From Sphingomonas sp. OV641 (GTDB lineage Bacteria > Pseudomonadota > Alphaproteobacteria > Sphingomonadales > Sphingomonadaceae): a stretch of 64,000 bases of DNA. This document shows positions 18,362 to 25,915 of this stretch, piece after piece (the stretch's first letter is position 1; each line of letters starts with the position of its first letter). The notes below the pieces were generated by a model. It saw only the letters and a list, made by a program, of their open reading frames with translations, had not been told where the DNA came from and ran no database searches. Both the position numbers and the translations under genes were made by a program. Location: NCBI RefSeq assembly GCF_900109205.1, contig NZ_FNZB01000007.1, forward strand, positions 14,077-78,076, given 5' to 3'.

Positions 18362-18802
18362 TCAGCTGGCCATGTCCGCCATCATCCGACAGCTGGCGGC
18401 GCAATCCTTGCAGGTAGCCGAGCAACGCTTGATCCGCTCGCCCACGACGTGGCTCAGGCATTCCCGCGCACATCGTTCGCAGCCGTCAGCGCAGGCGCGA
18501 CACAGGATGGTATGGAGGGAGGATTCGCGCAGCATCGAGTTGGCGGTCGCCTGGCACAGTTCCGCACAGTCGTTCAGCATGGCGATCAGCGACGCCGTGG
18601 CTGACGCGCCGCCTTGCTTCGTCAGCCAGGCGGCGGTCTCCAGGCACATGCGGTGCGAAGCCACGCAATCGTCGATGCAGTCCGTCATCGACATCGCCAT
18701 CCCTTCCATTCGATGCTGCTGCGCCGCCGCCGGCCCAGCCTGCGTTCCAGCGGCGGCAAGGCCGGCGCCGGCCATCAGCAATTCGCGTCTCTCGATCATC
18801 AT
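18362..18802 (-). CDS. Four-helix-bundle copper-storage protein (Csp/DUF326), Tat-exported
   Basis: 146 residues. RRELLMAGAGLAAAG near the start is a Tat signal. The mature part has 14 cysteines spaced along helices (for example CIDDCVASHRMC, CRACADGCERCAREC, CSATCKDCAASC), as in Csp1, which stores many Cu(I) ions in the core of a four-helix bundle. The start is ATG 18802 or ATG 18799; GGAGGT upstream suits the second slightly better. It follows the DUF1622 gene by 14 nt in the same operon. Confidence 0.88.
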   Translation of the reverse strand: MMIERRELLMAGAGLAAAGTQAGPAAAQQHRMEGMAMSMTDCIDDCVASHRMCLETAAWLTKQGGASATASLIAMLNDCAELCQATANSMLRESSLHTILCRACADGCERCARECLSHVVGERIKRCSATCKDCAASCRMMADMAS

Positions 18803-18816
18803 GCACCTCCCATCTG

Positions 18817-19263
18817 CTATCCCTTGAGCGCTGCGCCGCGTCCGGCGGCCTCAGCCGTCATAGGCGACCCATCCAACGCCGCAGCACGCGCCTTCTCCCG
18901 CGCCATCCGGGTTTCCTCCCAAGGCCAGTGGCCGTTGATCTCGACCCCAAGCGAGATGCTCAGGAAGGTCCGCACCAGCACAAGCCCGGCCAGCACGATG
19001 AGATCGTCGAGCGTCGGGTTGATCACCAGCGACTTGACGATGTCGCCGGCGACCAGAAATTCCAAACCGAGCAGGATGCTGCGGCCGAGCGCCGAGCGGA
19101 ACGCGCTATAGGCCTCGGTCCGGTCGCCCGCCCTCGCCCGCCGCGCAAACAGAAAGGTTGCGAGCCCCGCGCCGACGAGGATGGTCAGCGTGCCCGCCAG
19201 TTCCAGGCCGATCACCGCAAGCCGGAAGAAGGCGCTCAGCCAGTCGGCCTCAATGGTGATCAT
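18817..19263 (-). CDS. DUF1622-family membrane protein
   Basis: 148 residues, with hydrophobic segments at about 7-35 (FFRLAVIGLELAGTLTILVG) and two more around LGRSILLGLEFLVAGDIVKSL and DDLIVLAGLVLVRTFLSISLG. GLEFLVAGDIVKSL and the ending SLGVEINGHWPWE match my memory of DUF1622 proteins, whose function is unknown. ATG 19263 lies inside the end of the heptaheme cytochrome gene (14-nt overlap), so it belongs to that operon. Confidence 0.8.
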   Translation of the reverse strand: MITIEADWLSAFFRLAVIGLELAGTLTILVGAGLATFLFARRARAGDRTEAYSAFRSALGRSILLGLEFLVAGDIVKSLVINPTLDDLIVLAGLVLVRTFLSISLGVEINGHWPWEETRMAREKARAAALDGSPMTAEAAGRGAALKG

Positions 19264-19972
19264 ACCAGCCTCGCTTGCGGATATTGTTGAAGCTGTCGGT
19301 GGCGTGACAGGCATAGCATTGGTCGACGCGCGCTTTCGATCCGGCTGCGCGCTGCGAGACCATGCTGAAATGCTCCATGAAGTGACTGGGCGGCGCCTTG
19401 TGGCACTCGGCGCACTGCGTCGAATTGACCGACGGATGGCGATAATTGGCGATCTTCCAGCTGTCGGTCTTGTGGCAGCTCGCGCAGTCGGTGCCGAACA
19501 GGCCCTGGTGCGGATCGCGGAACGCATGGCAGCTCGCGCAATCGAGCGCGGTCTCGGGGGTCAGGCTTCGAATGTTTGTCGACATGCCCGCCAACGGCTG
19601 CCGCCACTTCGCCATGTCGAGCAAGGCGGCGTGATCCATGCGGATGATGCCGCGCTCTCCCTCATGTTCGACGTGGCAGGAGGTGCACTGCGTCGCTTTC
19701 GCGTGGAACTGAGTCGACTGCTTCGTCCCGAAATCCGTGCCTGCATGGCAGGTGAGACAGGTCCGGGTTTCGACGCCCTTGCCCGGCGTGTGACAGGCCG
19801 TGCATTGGCCGGCGAAGGACTGGTGCGCGCTCGAGAGCGGGCCGGGCGAGACGAGCTGCGCCACCAGGCCGGCATCCCTAGGCGCGTCCGATCGCATCCG
19901 GATCGCGACCGCGGCGACCATCACCAGCAGGGCTGCGATGAAGACGGCGTAGGAAAGACGCTGCCAGCTCAT
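19250..19972 (-). CDS. Seven-heme c-type cytochrome
   Basis: 240 residues: one N-terminal membrane anchor (about 7-25) and seven CxxCH heme motifs: CTACH, CLTCH, CTSCH, CASCH, CASCH, CAECH and CYACH. Further His residues (SSAHQSF, QFHAKA, NYRHPSVN, SHFMEHF) could serve as distal ligands. It resembles periplasmic NapC/NrfB-like or octaheme-related electron carriers rather than a known enzyme. ATGA overlap with the upstream membrane gene and overlap with the DUF1622 gene place it in a single operon. Confidence 0.88.
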   Translation of the reverse strand: MSWQRLSYAVFIAALLVMVAAVAIRMRSDAPRDAGLVAQLVSPGPLSSAHQSFAGQCTACHTPGKGVETRTCLTCHAGTDFGTKQSTQFHAKATQCTSCHVEHEGERGIIRMDHAALLDMAKWRQPLAGMSTNIRSLTPETALDCASCHAFRDPHQGLFGTDCASCHKTDSWKIANYRHPSVNSTQCAECHKAPPSHFMEHFSMVSQRAAGSKARVDQCYACHATDSFNNIRKRGWYDHH

Positions 19973-20697
19973 AGCCAGCGCAGCCCGTAATAGATCGCCG
20001 CGCCGACGTGGAGCGCGAGCAGCGCGAAGATGAGACAGCCCAGCAGGATGTGCAGGAACCGCCATCGCGCGAACAGGGTGTTGGTCGCCTCTTCGGCGCG
20101 GATCGCGAATTCGGTATCGGCCAGCGCCGCGGCGATCCCCGCCTTGTCCTGGGGGTGCTGGCCCGCGGGCGCATCCCCGGCGACGAACAGATAGCGCTTC
20201 CAGCCCGACAGCGGCGCGGCTGCGGTATCGGCCTGCGTCGGCGCCGCCGGCTCCTCGAGGAAGGCGGCGCGAAGCGAGGCCAGTTCCGACCTGCGTCCGC
20301 GCAGCGCCCGACCAAGCTGGGCAAGCAGGTAACGGCCGATGAAGCCGGTGATGACCGTCATCAGCAGGAGGACGGTCAGAAGCAGTCCGACCGGGCTTTC
20401 GAGCTTGTGCGCGGCGTGGACCAGACCCAGGATCGGCGCCAGCACGCCGGCATAGATGTGGATGGCGAGCAGGGTCGGCTTGCTGACGAGCCGGGAGAGC
20501 GCCTTGTCGACCCAGGCGATGTGCTTGGCCGCGACATAGGGAAGCGTCAGCAGCATCAGCACGAGCGCTGCGATCCCGATGATCCCGCCAGCGAGGCTAC
20601 CCGGAAAGCGGGGCGACACATGCACGAGATAGCCGAACGGGAACAGCAGCAGGAACGCGACCAGCAGGCCCACGGCAATGTCGCTGCGTTCGCGCAT
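19969..20697 (-). CDS. Membrane protein, predicted b-type-cytochrome-like electron carrier
   Basis: 242 residues with about five to six hydrophobic segments. Histidines lie within or near them: AAKHIAWVD, LLAIHIYAGVLAPILGLVHAAHK, FLHILLGCL and LALHVGAAIYYG. Their spacing suits heme b ligation as in cytochrome b561/ferric-reductase-type proteins, but no family is assigned with confidence. A soluble insert (about 140-190) is rich in Ala/Pro. It starts 1 nt into the stop of the reductase gene and overlaps the seven-heme cytochrome gene, so it may link the two. Confidence 0.65.
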   Translation of the reverse strand: MRERSDIAVGLLVAFLLLFPFGYLVHVSPRFPGSLAGGIIGIAALVLMLLTLPYVAAKHIAWVDKALSRLVSKPTLLAIHIYAGVLAPILGLVHAAHKLESPVGLLLTVLLLMTVITGFIGRYLLAQLGRALRGRRSELASLRAAFLEEPAAPTQADTAAAPLSGWKRYLFVAGDAPAGQHPQDKAGIAAALADTEFAIRAEEATNTLFARWRFLHILLGCLIFALLALHVGAAIYYGLRWL

Positions 20698-22613
20698 CAG
20701 GCTTCGACCACGAGCGGCGTGCCCGTCCCCTTCGCCTGGCACGCGAGCACATAGCCTTGCGCCTTGTCGGCGGGCGCAAGGCCGGATTCGACCTCCATCG
20801 TCACTTCGCCCTGCAGCAGCTTGACCACGCAGGCGCCGCATGTGCCCGCACGGCATGCATAGGGGATCTCGACGCCCGCGCCCTCGGCCGCCTCCAGCAC
20901 GGTCTCGTCCGCGGGCAAGGCCGCCGACACCCCCGACACGGAGAAGGTCACCGTGCTCGGCGCCACCTCGGCGCTCGGGGCCGGCTTATCCGCTGGCGGG
21001 GGCGCGGGCTTGACCTCGAGATCCTCGTGGTCGGCCGGCAGCGAGGCCGGACCGAACGCCTCGGTGTGCAGCTGCGCTTCGGGGACGCCGAGTTCGGCCA
21101 GCACGCCGCGCATCGCGCCCATCATCGCCGGCGGGCCGCACATATGGATGCGCCGGCTCGCGATCTCCGGCACCGCGGCCAGGATCATCTCGCGCGTGAT
21201 CGGCCCTTCGGGGCCCATCCAGACGGTGCCGGGCGCGCGCTGCATCGCGGCGACGACATGGAGGTTGGGAAAACGGCGTTCGAGCCGCTCGAGCTCGTCG
21301 CGGAACACGAATTCCTCGGTCGACCGTGCGCCGTAGAAGAAGAAGATATCACCCTTCCACGCGGTGTCGGTGAGATAGCGCAGCACCGACATCATCGGGG
21401 TGATGCCGACCCCGCCCGCGATCAGCACGATGCTCTGGGCATCCGTTCCCGTGAAGGTGAAGGCGCCGAACGGTCCGCTGACCTTCAGCAGATCGTCGGC
21501 GACGACCTTGTCGTGCAGGTATCGCGAGACCACGCCCTGCTCCTCGCGCTTGACCGTCAGTTCGACATAGGCCCGCTGGGTCGGCGAAGAGGCGATCGTG
21601 TAGGAACGGCGCGCGGTCTTGCCCGCTTCGGGCTCTACCTCGACCTGCAGGAACTGGCCCGGCAGGAAGTCGAACGGCAGCCGGTCGGCGGCCGGGTCCG
21701 CGAGCCGGAAGGTCAGCACGCTCGGCGTCTCTCGCACGATCTGGACCACGCGCAGCTGCCCCGCCCAGCTTTTGGGCTTGCGCAGCGAAGCCCCAGCGGG
21801 CGCGGCCGCATTGCTCGGCGCGAGCCCGGCGCTGTCGGCAACGGGGGCAGGCGCGGGCGCAACCCTGGTAGCGGGCTGGGCAGCCTTCGGCTCCGGCTTT
21901 GTCAATGTCTTGCCGGTGGGGACACCACCGGCGATCGCCCCGATCCGCCGGAGGCGGAAGATCTGCAGCGCGATCAGCGTGGCGCTCACCAGCCCCAGGA
22001 AGAGCATGAGAAGCAGGTGCGAGGGCGAGATGCCGAACCAGTGATCGGCATGGCCGGGCGCGGCCTGGTCGATGTCGAGCTGATCGCGCAGCCAGGCAAG
22101 CCCGACCTCCCGGGGCGGCTGCAAGCCGCCGATCGCGCCCTGCGCGGCGGTGCCGGACCGGAACAGGTCGGTTCCCTCGCGCAGGCGGCGCGCCGCATCG
22201 AGCCGGGCCGAGACCGTGGTTGCACGCGCGCCGTCGGCCGAGGCGGCGTTGATCATCGCTAGGCCCGTGCTTACCCGTTCGCCAGCCTGCGCAGCGACCC
22301 GCTGCCTTGCCGCTTCGTCGAGCGCGGGAAAGGCGAGCAGCTGCGAGATGAAGCCGGTCCGGCGCGATTCGTGGCCGTGCTCATTCTCCCCTTCCCCATT
22401 GATCATGCGATCCATCATGGGGTTCATCATCTTCGCCATGTCCGACGACCCCGACGATGCCGGTGCGGACATGCCCCCGCCGGCCGGCATGCCTGCGCCA
22501 TGATGCGCGGCATGATCCTCGCCCTCCTGCGCGCCCGCGCCCGCGGACAGGCTGAGAGCGATTGCGCAGCCGAGGCTCAAGCGTCGAAGGCTGATCCGCC
22601 TGGACATCCTCAT
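20697..22613 (-). CDS. Membrane-anchored NAD(P)H:flavin reductase with 2Fe-2S ferredoxin domain
   Basis: 638 residues. Signal-like N-terminus (1-28), a periplasmic Met/His-rich part (30-190), one membrane helix (about 198-219) followed by LRRIG (inside), then a cytosolic FNR module: FAD motif RRSYTIASS, NAD motif IAGGVGITPMMSVLRYL and CGPPAMM. The C-terminus is a plant-type 2Fe-2S domain with CRAGTCGACVVKLL and a final Cys in VLACQ. It should take electrons from NAD(P)H to the iron-sulfur cluster and pass them to the membrane protein encoded next. The start may be ATG 22613 or 22607. Confidence 0.87.
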   Translation of the reverse strand: MRMSRRISLRRLSLGCAIALSLSAGAGAQEGEDHAAHHGAGMPAGGGMSAPASSGSSDMAKMMNPMMDRMINGEGENEHGHESRRTGFISQLLAFPALDEAARQRVAAQAGERVSTGLAMINAASADGARATTVSARLDAARRLREGTDLFRSGTAAQGAIGGLQPPREVGLAWLRDQLDIDQAAPGHADHWFGISPSHLLLMLFLGLVSATLIALQIFRLRRIGAIAGGVPTGKTLTKPEPKAAQPATRVAPAPAPVADSAGLAPSNAAAPAGASLRKPKSWAGQLRVVQIVRETPSVLTFRLADPAADRLPFDFLPGQFLQVEVEPEAGKTARRSYTIASSPTQRAYVELTVKREEQGVVSRYLHDKVVADDLLKVSGPFGAFTFTGTDAQSIVLIAGGVGITPMMSVLRYLTDTAWKGDIFFFYGARSTEEFVFRDELERLERRFPNLHVVAAMQRAPGTVWMGPEGPITREMILAAVPEIASRRIHMCGPPAMMGAMRGVLAELGVPEAQLHTEAFGPASLPADHEDLEVKPAPPPADKPAPSAEVAPSTVTFSVSGVSAALPADETVLEAAEGAGVEIPYACRAGTCGACVVKLLQGEVTMEVESGLAPADKAQGYVLACQAKGTGTPLVVEA

Positions 22614-22630
22614 CCCCTTTTTCAGCGCGC

Positions 22631-22951
22631 TTACATATCCTTCATCGGCATCGCCGAATTGCCCGGCGCGGGATCGGGTGCCGGCGCGGTCTGGTTGCCG
22701 GCCCCGGCGCGCATCGCGTCATGGTCCATCGCCTGACGGTGATGCCGCTCCATCTCGGCCTGGTTGCTCATCGCGTCCATCGGCGCCGCGTCTGCAGCGT
22801 TGCCGCTGTCGGTCAGGACCGGGGTGGCGGCGACGCTGTTCGCCGCGGGCGGCACCGTCTGGTCGGCCTGGCGGTCGCAGCCCGAAAGCGCGAGCGCCAG
22901 CAACAGGCTTCCGCCGACAAGCGGAAGGGCTTTTTTCGCATGGTCGATCAT
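22631..22951 (-). CDS. Small Met/His-containing lipoprotein
   Basis: 106 residues with a clear lipoprotein signal (LLLALALSGC, Cys25). The mature part is Ala/Pro-rich with EMERHHRQAMDHDAMR and a MPMKDM tail. Probably envelope-anchored and metal-binding by composition; no named family. Located 17 nt before the reductase gene on the same strand. Confidence 0.75.
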   Translation of the reverse strand: MIDHAKKALPLVGGSLLLALALSGCDRQADQTVPPAANSVAATPVLTDSGNAADAAPMDAMSNQAEMERHHRQAMDHDAMRAGAGNQTAPAPDPAPGNSAMPMKDM

Positions 22952-22967
22952 AGCTTGCTCCTTGGCT

Positions 22968-23005
22968 TGAAAACTGTGTCCGGGCGCCAGGGCTGGCGCC
23001 CGGAC
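22968..23005 (-). terminator. Intrinsic terminator after the small lipoprotein gene
   Basis: A 13-bp stem, GTCCGGGCGCCAG with CTGGCGCCCGGAC (22978-23005, 2-nt loop), followed on the minus strand by ACACAGTTTTC. It lies 4 nt after the stop of the gene at 23010, separating the cueR-lipoprotein unit from the reductase operon. Confidence 0.8.
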
Positions 23006-23009
23006 CGGA

Positions 23010-23231
23010 TCATTGCGCGTTGCGCAGGATCTGAAGGCACCGGTCGTGCGAGAGGTTCATCGGGTTGCGCCCCTGCCCCTTCATCTCGCCATGATCATGC
23101 GGCGTCTGGAGACCCATATTGCCCTCCATCGCCCGGCAACTCTCGACCTGCGCCGAGGTCGGCCGCGTGGTTACACAGGCGCCCAGAAGCAGCGCCGGCG
23201 TGAGGACGCCGATCAAACGCATTTTCTTCAT
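23010..23231 (-). CDS. Small lipoprotein with His/Met motif
   Basis: 73 residues: lipobox LLLGAC (Cys19), then a Cys (VESCRAMEG), QTPHDHGEMKGQGRNPMNLSHDRC. Likely outer-membrane lipoprotein that could bind metal. Its ATG overlaps the stop of the MerR regulator (ATGA), so it is co-transcribed with it, a usual place for a direct effector or sensor partner. Confidence 0.75.
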   Translation of the reverse strand: MKKMRLIGVLTPALLLGACVTTRPTSAQVESCRAMEGNMGLQTPHDHGEMKGQGRNPMNLSHDRCLQILRNAQ

Positions 23232-23707
23232 GACAAAACCCCTTTCGCTCGTGGTGATCGTTCGTCCTGCGCTGCCTGATGTTTCTTGTTATGCTGCTGG
23301 TCTTTCCGCCGCGCCGTCAGGAAGGCGAGGATCGGGCAATCGGAGACGGGCACTTCGCCCGGGCATTCGTCGGCGAGCATCCGCAGCATGTCGCGGATAT
23401 CGGACAGGCGCTCGAGCCGGGCTTCGGCGTCAGCGATCTTGGCGAGCGTGATATCGAGCACGGCCTGGGCATGCGCGGTGTCCGACGCCCTGAGCGCCAG
23501 CAACTGCCGGGCCTGTTCGAGTGTGAAGCCAAGCTCCTGCGCCGAGCGGATGAAATTGACGCGCTCGAGGTCGGTCGCGTCGTAGAGCCTGTAGCCCGCC
23601 GCCGTGCGCGCGGGTTCGCGCAGCAAACCCATCCGCTCATAATAGCGGATCGTGTCGCGGCCCACGCCCGCAGCGGCGGCCAGTTCGCCGATCTTGAAAT
23701 TGCCCAT
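23228..23707 (-). CDS. cueR: MerR-family metal regulator, CueR-like
   Basis: 159 residues. The N-terminal winged helix has KIGELAAAAGVGRDTIRYYERMGLL, followed by GYRLYD and the dimerisation helix. The metal loop has two cysteines, DECPGEVPVSDCPIL (C-x7-C), as in the Cu(I)/Ag(I)/Au(I) sensors CueR/HmrR. The tail is long, Lys/Gln/His-rich. A dyad typical of its operator lies just upstream (23729-23754), suggesting autoregulation. Confidence 0.88.
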   Translation of the reverse strand: MGNFKIGELAAAAGVGRDTIRYYERMGLLREPARTAAGYRLYDATDLERVNFIRSAQELGFTLEQARQLLALRASDTAHAQAVLDITLAKIADAEARLERLSDIRDMLRMLADECPGEVPVSDCPILAFLTARRKDQQHNKKHQAAQDERSPRAKGVLS

Positions 23708-23728
23708 GTCATCCGCTCGATCATCATG

Positions 23729-23754
23729 CCGGTTGGACCATGGTCCAGGGTCAA
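23729..23754 (-). promoter_or_regulatory. MerR-type operator/promoter, copy 2 (cueR promoter)
   Basis: On the minus strand TTGACC (23754-23749) is followed by a spacer holding the perfect dyad GGACCATGGTCC (23735-23746), then a CATGAT-like -10. The 19-20 nt spacing is that of MerR-controlled promoters. Copy 1 lies at 12077-12101 and a variant at 24287-24305. Confidence 0.65.
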
Positions 23755-23851
23755 GCGGTTCGCTTTGACCCCGAACGGTCCGTTGCCGCCGCCAGCCCGC
23801 TGCCCCGACGTCTCGCGTCAGGGCAGCTTGTGCCGCCGGGCCACCGGCTCG

Positions 23852-24208
23852 TCAGTTCTTGCGAAGCTCGACGATGTCGTGCTTGGCAGGCGTGCCGTCG
23901 GCGACGGACACGTGCGCGAAGTGATCATCGAAGATATGATCGATCGTCACATGGCCGATGAGCTGGCGGTGATAAGTCGGCGCCACGCCTTTGGACGGAC
24001 CCGGATGGGTCACAACGCGATAGACCTCGAGCTTCTGGCCGACCTCGGCGCCATCGGCCTTGCCGATGCAGACGACCGTGCCGTTGCTGCCCGTGTCAAC
24101 GATCGAGCCGCGCATGAAGAAGGTATGTCCGATACCCTGAGCGAATGAAGGGACCGCTGCGAGCATCGAGATGCCGGCGAGCGCAACCATGATGGAGTTC
24201 TTGATCAT
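23852..24208 (-). CDS. Small periplasmic protein, paralogue of 11052-11381
   Basis: 118 residues with a signal peptide (ending PSFAQG). QGIGHTFFMRGSIVDTG, CIGKADGAEVGQKLEVYR and GHVTIDHIFDDHFAHVSV align with the protein at 11052-11381, with an extra loop (about residues 70-82, THPGPSKGVAPTYH). No named family. ATG 24208 has a ribosome site AGAGGAG; the much longer frame upstream to 24955 is antisense of the DUF305 gene and is not coding. Confidence 0.8.
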   Translation of the reverse strand: MIKNSIMVALAGISMLAAVPSFAQGIGHTFFMRGSIVDTGSNGTVVCIGKADGAEVGQKLEVYRVVTHPGPSKGVAPTYHRQLIGHVTIDHIFDDHFAHVSVADGTPAKHDIVELRKN

Positions 24209-24567
24209 CTTGGACTCCTCTGAGAAGTGTTGAACACTGCCGCTCGATCTCTCGAGGGGAAGACTTTGTTTCTTCGCCTTCAGGAGTATGGTCCCTGGTC
24301 CAAGCTCGGTATACGTATTGTTCGCAGCGACTGTCGGTTTGAGTAGATCCCCCGGGACCGTCGTTGATTTGTCCGTACCTCGCCAAACGGATGGCACCTG
24401 CCGCCTCCTCGGTGGGCGTCGTCCAGCATTGGTTGCAACTGATCTGTCCGGGTGCGCCCACTTGGTTCCGGGCACCTTTTGCAGATGTGGTGGATTACGC
24501 CGTTTCCCCCCAACCGTGAGGGCTCCGCCTTCACGGTGCGTATTACCTAGGGGCAACAAAGGAGACG
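24209..24567. other. Divergent intergenic region
   Basis: 359 nt between two diverging copper-type genes. Besides the elements at 24287-24326 it holds no convincing frame. The segment 24330-24550 presumably carries the promoter for the DUF305-DUF411 genes on the plus strand, but no clear promoter is visible. Confidence 0.45.
24287..24326 (-). promoter_or_regulatory. Regulatory region of 23852-24208: MerR-like half sites and GTATACGTA box
   Basis: Two elements side by side. At 24289-24302 the plus strand has TGGTCCCTGGTCC, a variant of the GGACCATGGTCC dyad. At 24309-24326 it has GTATACGTATTGTTCGCA, the third copy of the box also seen at 12021 and 12653. The box is 101 nt from the start at 24208. 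Confidence 0.55.
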
Positions 24568-24960
24568 ATGTTGAAAAGATCAGGAATGGCGTTCGCTCCC
24601 CTCTTACTGCTGGCCGCCGGCCCGGTCCTCGCCCAGGAGGCCATGCACGGCATGGATCATGGCAAGATGGGCCACTCCGACACGGGCATGATGAAACCGA
24701 CACCCGCCAATCCATACCCGCGTGCCGAAATGGAGATGCATCGTAAGATGATGTCGGCCGTTGGCACCGATGCGACCGAGACCTGGGCCCGCAAGATGAT
24801 CGAGCATCACCGCGGCGCGATCGCCATGTCACAGATCGTGCTCCGCGAAACGCGCGACGCCAAGGTTCGCGACATGGCCACCAAGAGCTCTGCCGAACAG
24901 CGACGCGAAATCGACGAACTGCAAGCCTGGCTGCGTGAGCATGGCAAGCGGACACAGTGA
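24568..24960 (+). CDS. Secreted DUF305 protein (CopM-like)
   Basis: 130 residues: signal peptide (ending VLAQE), a Met/His-rich N-terminal part (AMHGMDHGKMGHSDTGMMK), then the DUF305 core with MIEHHRGAIAMSQIVL and a C-terminal REIDELQAWL. Related proteins (CopM) bind Cu in the periplasm. ATG 24568 follows AAAGGAGACG. Leads a plus-strand run with the DUF411 gene. Confidence 0.9.
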   Translation: MLKRSGMAFAPLLLLAAGPVLAQEAMHGMDHGKMGHSDTGMMKPTPANPYPRAEMEMHRKMMSAVGTDATETWARKMIEHHRGAIAMSQIVLRETRDAKVRDMATKSSAEQRREIDELQAWLREHGKRTQ

Positions 24961-24987
24961 CCGAAGCAGGAACTTGAGATTCGAAAG

Positions 24988-25425
24988 ATGAAGAAGCAGG
25001 CGATCGCGGCGCTGGCCGCCATCTTCATGGCGACAGCGGCCAGCTCTGCGACGCCGATCCTCGTGCATCGCGATCCCGGCTGTGGCTGCTGCGAAAAGTG
25101 GGCCGCGCAGATCCGCGCACAGTTCAAGCGTTCCGTCACGATCGTCGACGACCGCTCGCGATCTTCCTTCCAGCGCTCGCATGGTGTGCCGCTGCGTCTC
25201 GCCTCCTGCCACACCGCCGTGATCGACGGCATGGTGTTCGAGGGGCATGTGCCCATCAATGACATCAAGCGGGTTCTGGCAGTGCGCCCGCGCGGGGTGG
25301 CTGGCCTTGCCGTTGCGGGAATGCCTTTGGGATCACCGGGCATGGAGATCCCCAGTCAGCCGGCACAGTCCTATCAGGTGGTAGCATTCGGCCCGTCTGG
25401 CCAGCGCGTGTTCGCAAGGCACTGA
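24988..25425 (+). CDS. DUF411 metal-binding protein
   Basis: 145 residues: signal peptide, then VHRDPGCGCCEKWA, the CxCC motif of DUF411, plus SCHTAVIDGMVFEGHVP and a GLAVAGMPLGSPGME segment that is also family-typical. Frequently found in copper and silver resistance clusters and thought to bind the metal in the periplasm. 27 nt downstream of the DUF305 gene. Confidence 0.9.
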   Translation: MKKQAIAALAAIFMATAASSATPILVHRDPGCGCCEKWAAQIRAQFKRSVTIVDDRSRSSFQRSHGVPLRLASCHTAVIDGMVFEGHVPINDIKRVLAVRPRGVAGLAVAGMPLGSPGMEIPSQPAQSYQVVAFGPSGQRVFARH

Positions 25426-25476
25426 GGGGAAAGCTCCATTTGTAACTTCGGTTCCAGCGCGCTAGAATAGTCGTTC

Positions 25477-25839
25477 GTGAAACGCCTGCTCGCGCTTCTG
25501 CTCGTCATCGGAGCGCTGTCCGGTCTCTTCGGAGCCCAGATGGCGGCCGCGCACAGCGTGCCTGAGGCGGCAGGCGCGCCGCTGGCCAAGGGCATGGATG
25601 CGGACTGCATGGCGATGATGGCCAAGCAGCATCCTGCGCCCAGCGAAAAGCCTTGCAAGGGCCTGACGCTCGATTGCATCGCCGCGATGGGGTGCGTGAT
25701 CCCGCTGGTCGCAGCTGACCTGACAGGCGGCATTGCGCCTGCGCGTCTCTACGACGCGCCCAGCTTCTGGACGACCGATACGATATTGACCGGCAAGGCG
25801 GTTGTGCCCGAGCCGGATCCTCCCACCAGCCTTGCCTGA
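25477..25839 (+). CDS. Secreted Cys-containing protein of unknown function
   Basis: 120 residues with signal peptide (MKRLLALLLVIGALSGLFG...AAAHS). Four Cys in the mature part (DADCMAMM, KPCKG, DCIAAMGC) and Met residues. The first residue is GTG 25477. It resembles small hypothetical proteins seen next to copper genes in sphingomonads; no function known. Followed directly by a strong terminator hairpin. Confidence 0.65.
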   Translation: MKRLLALLLVIGALSGLFGAQMAAAHSVPEAAGAPLAKGMDADCMAMMAKQHPAPSEKPCKGLTLDCIAAMGCVIPLVAADLTGGIAPARLYDAPSFWTTDTILTGKAVVPEPDPPTSLA

Positions 25840-25850
25840 TTGAACGAGCA

Positions 25851-25898
25851 CGGGCTGCGCGCATCGATCGATGCGCGCAGCCCGGTTTCCTTCTTTTC
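25851..25898 (+). terminator. Intrinsic terminator, 34-nt perfect palindrome
   Basis: Left arm CGGGCTGCGCGCATCG and right arm its exact complement (25851-25884), followed by GTTTCCTTCTTTT. Ends the DUF305-DUF411 unit, 11 nt after the stop at 25839. The next gene starts at 25916. Confidence 0.85.
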
Positions 25899-25915
25899 AG
25901 TCAAAGGTTTTCGTG

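Noticed and set aside
20757-22262. Plus-strand frame of 501 codons
   Set aside because: Antisense to the flavin/2Fe-2S reductase gene; Arg-rich with no recognisable motif.
23852-24955. Long minus frame of 367 codons
   Set aside because: Only the last 118 codons are a protein with signal peptide; the upstream part is antisense to the DUF305 gene.
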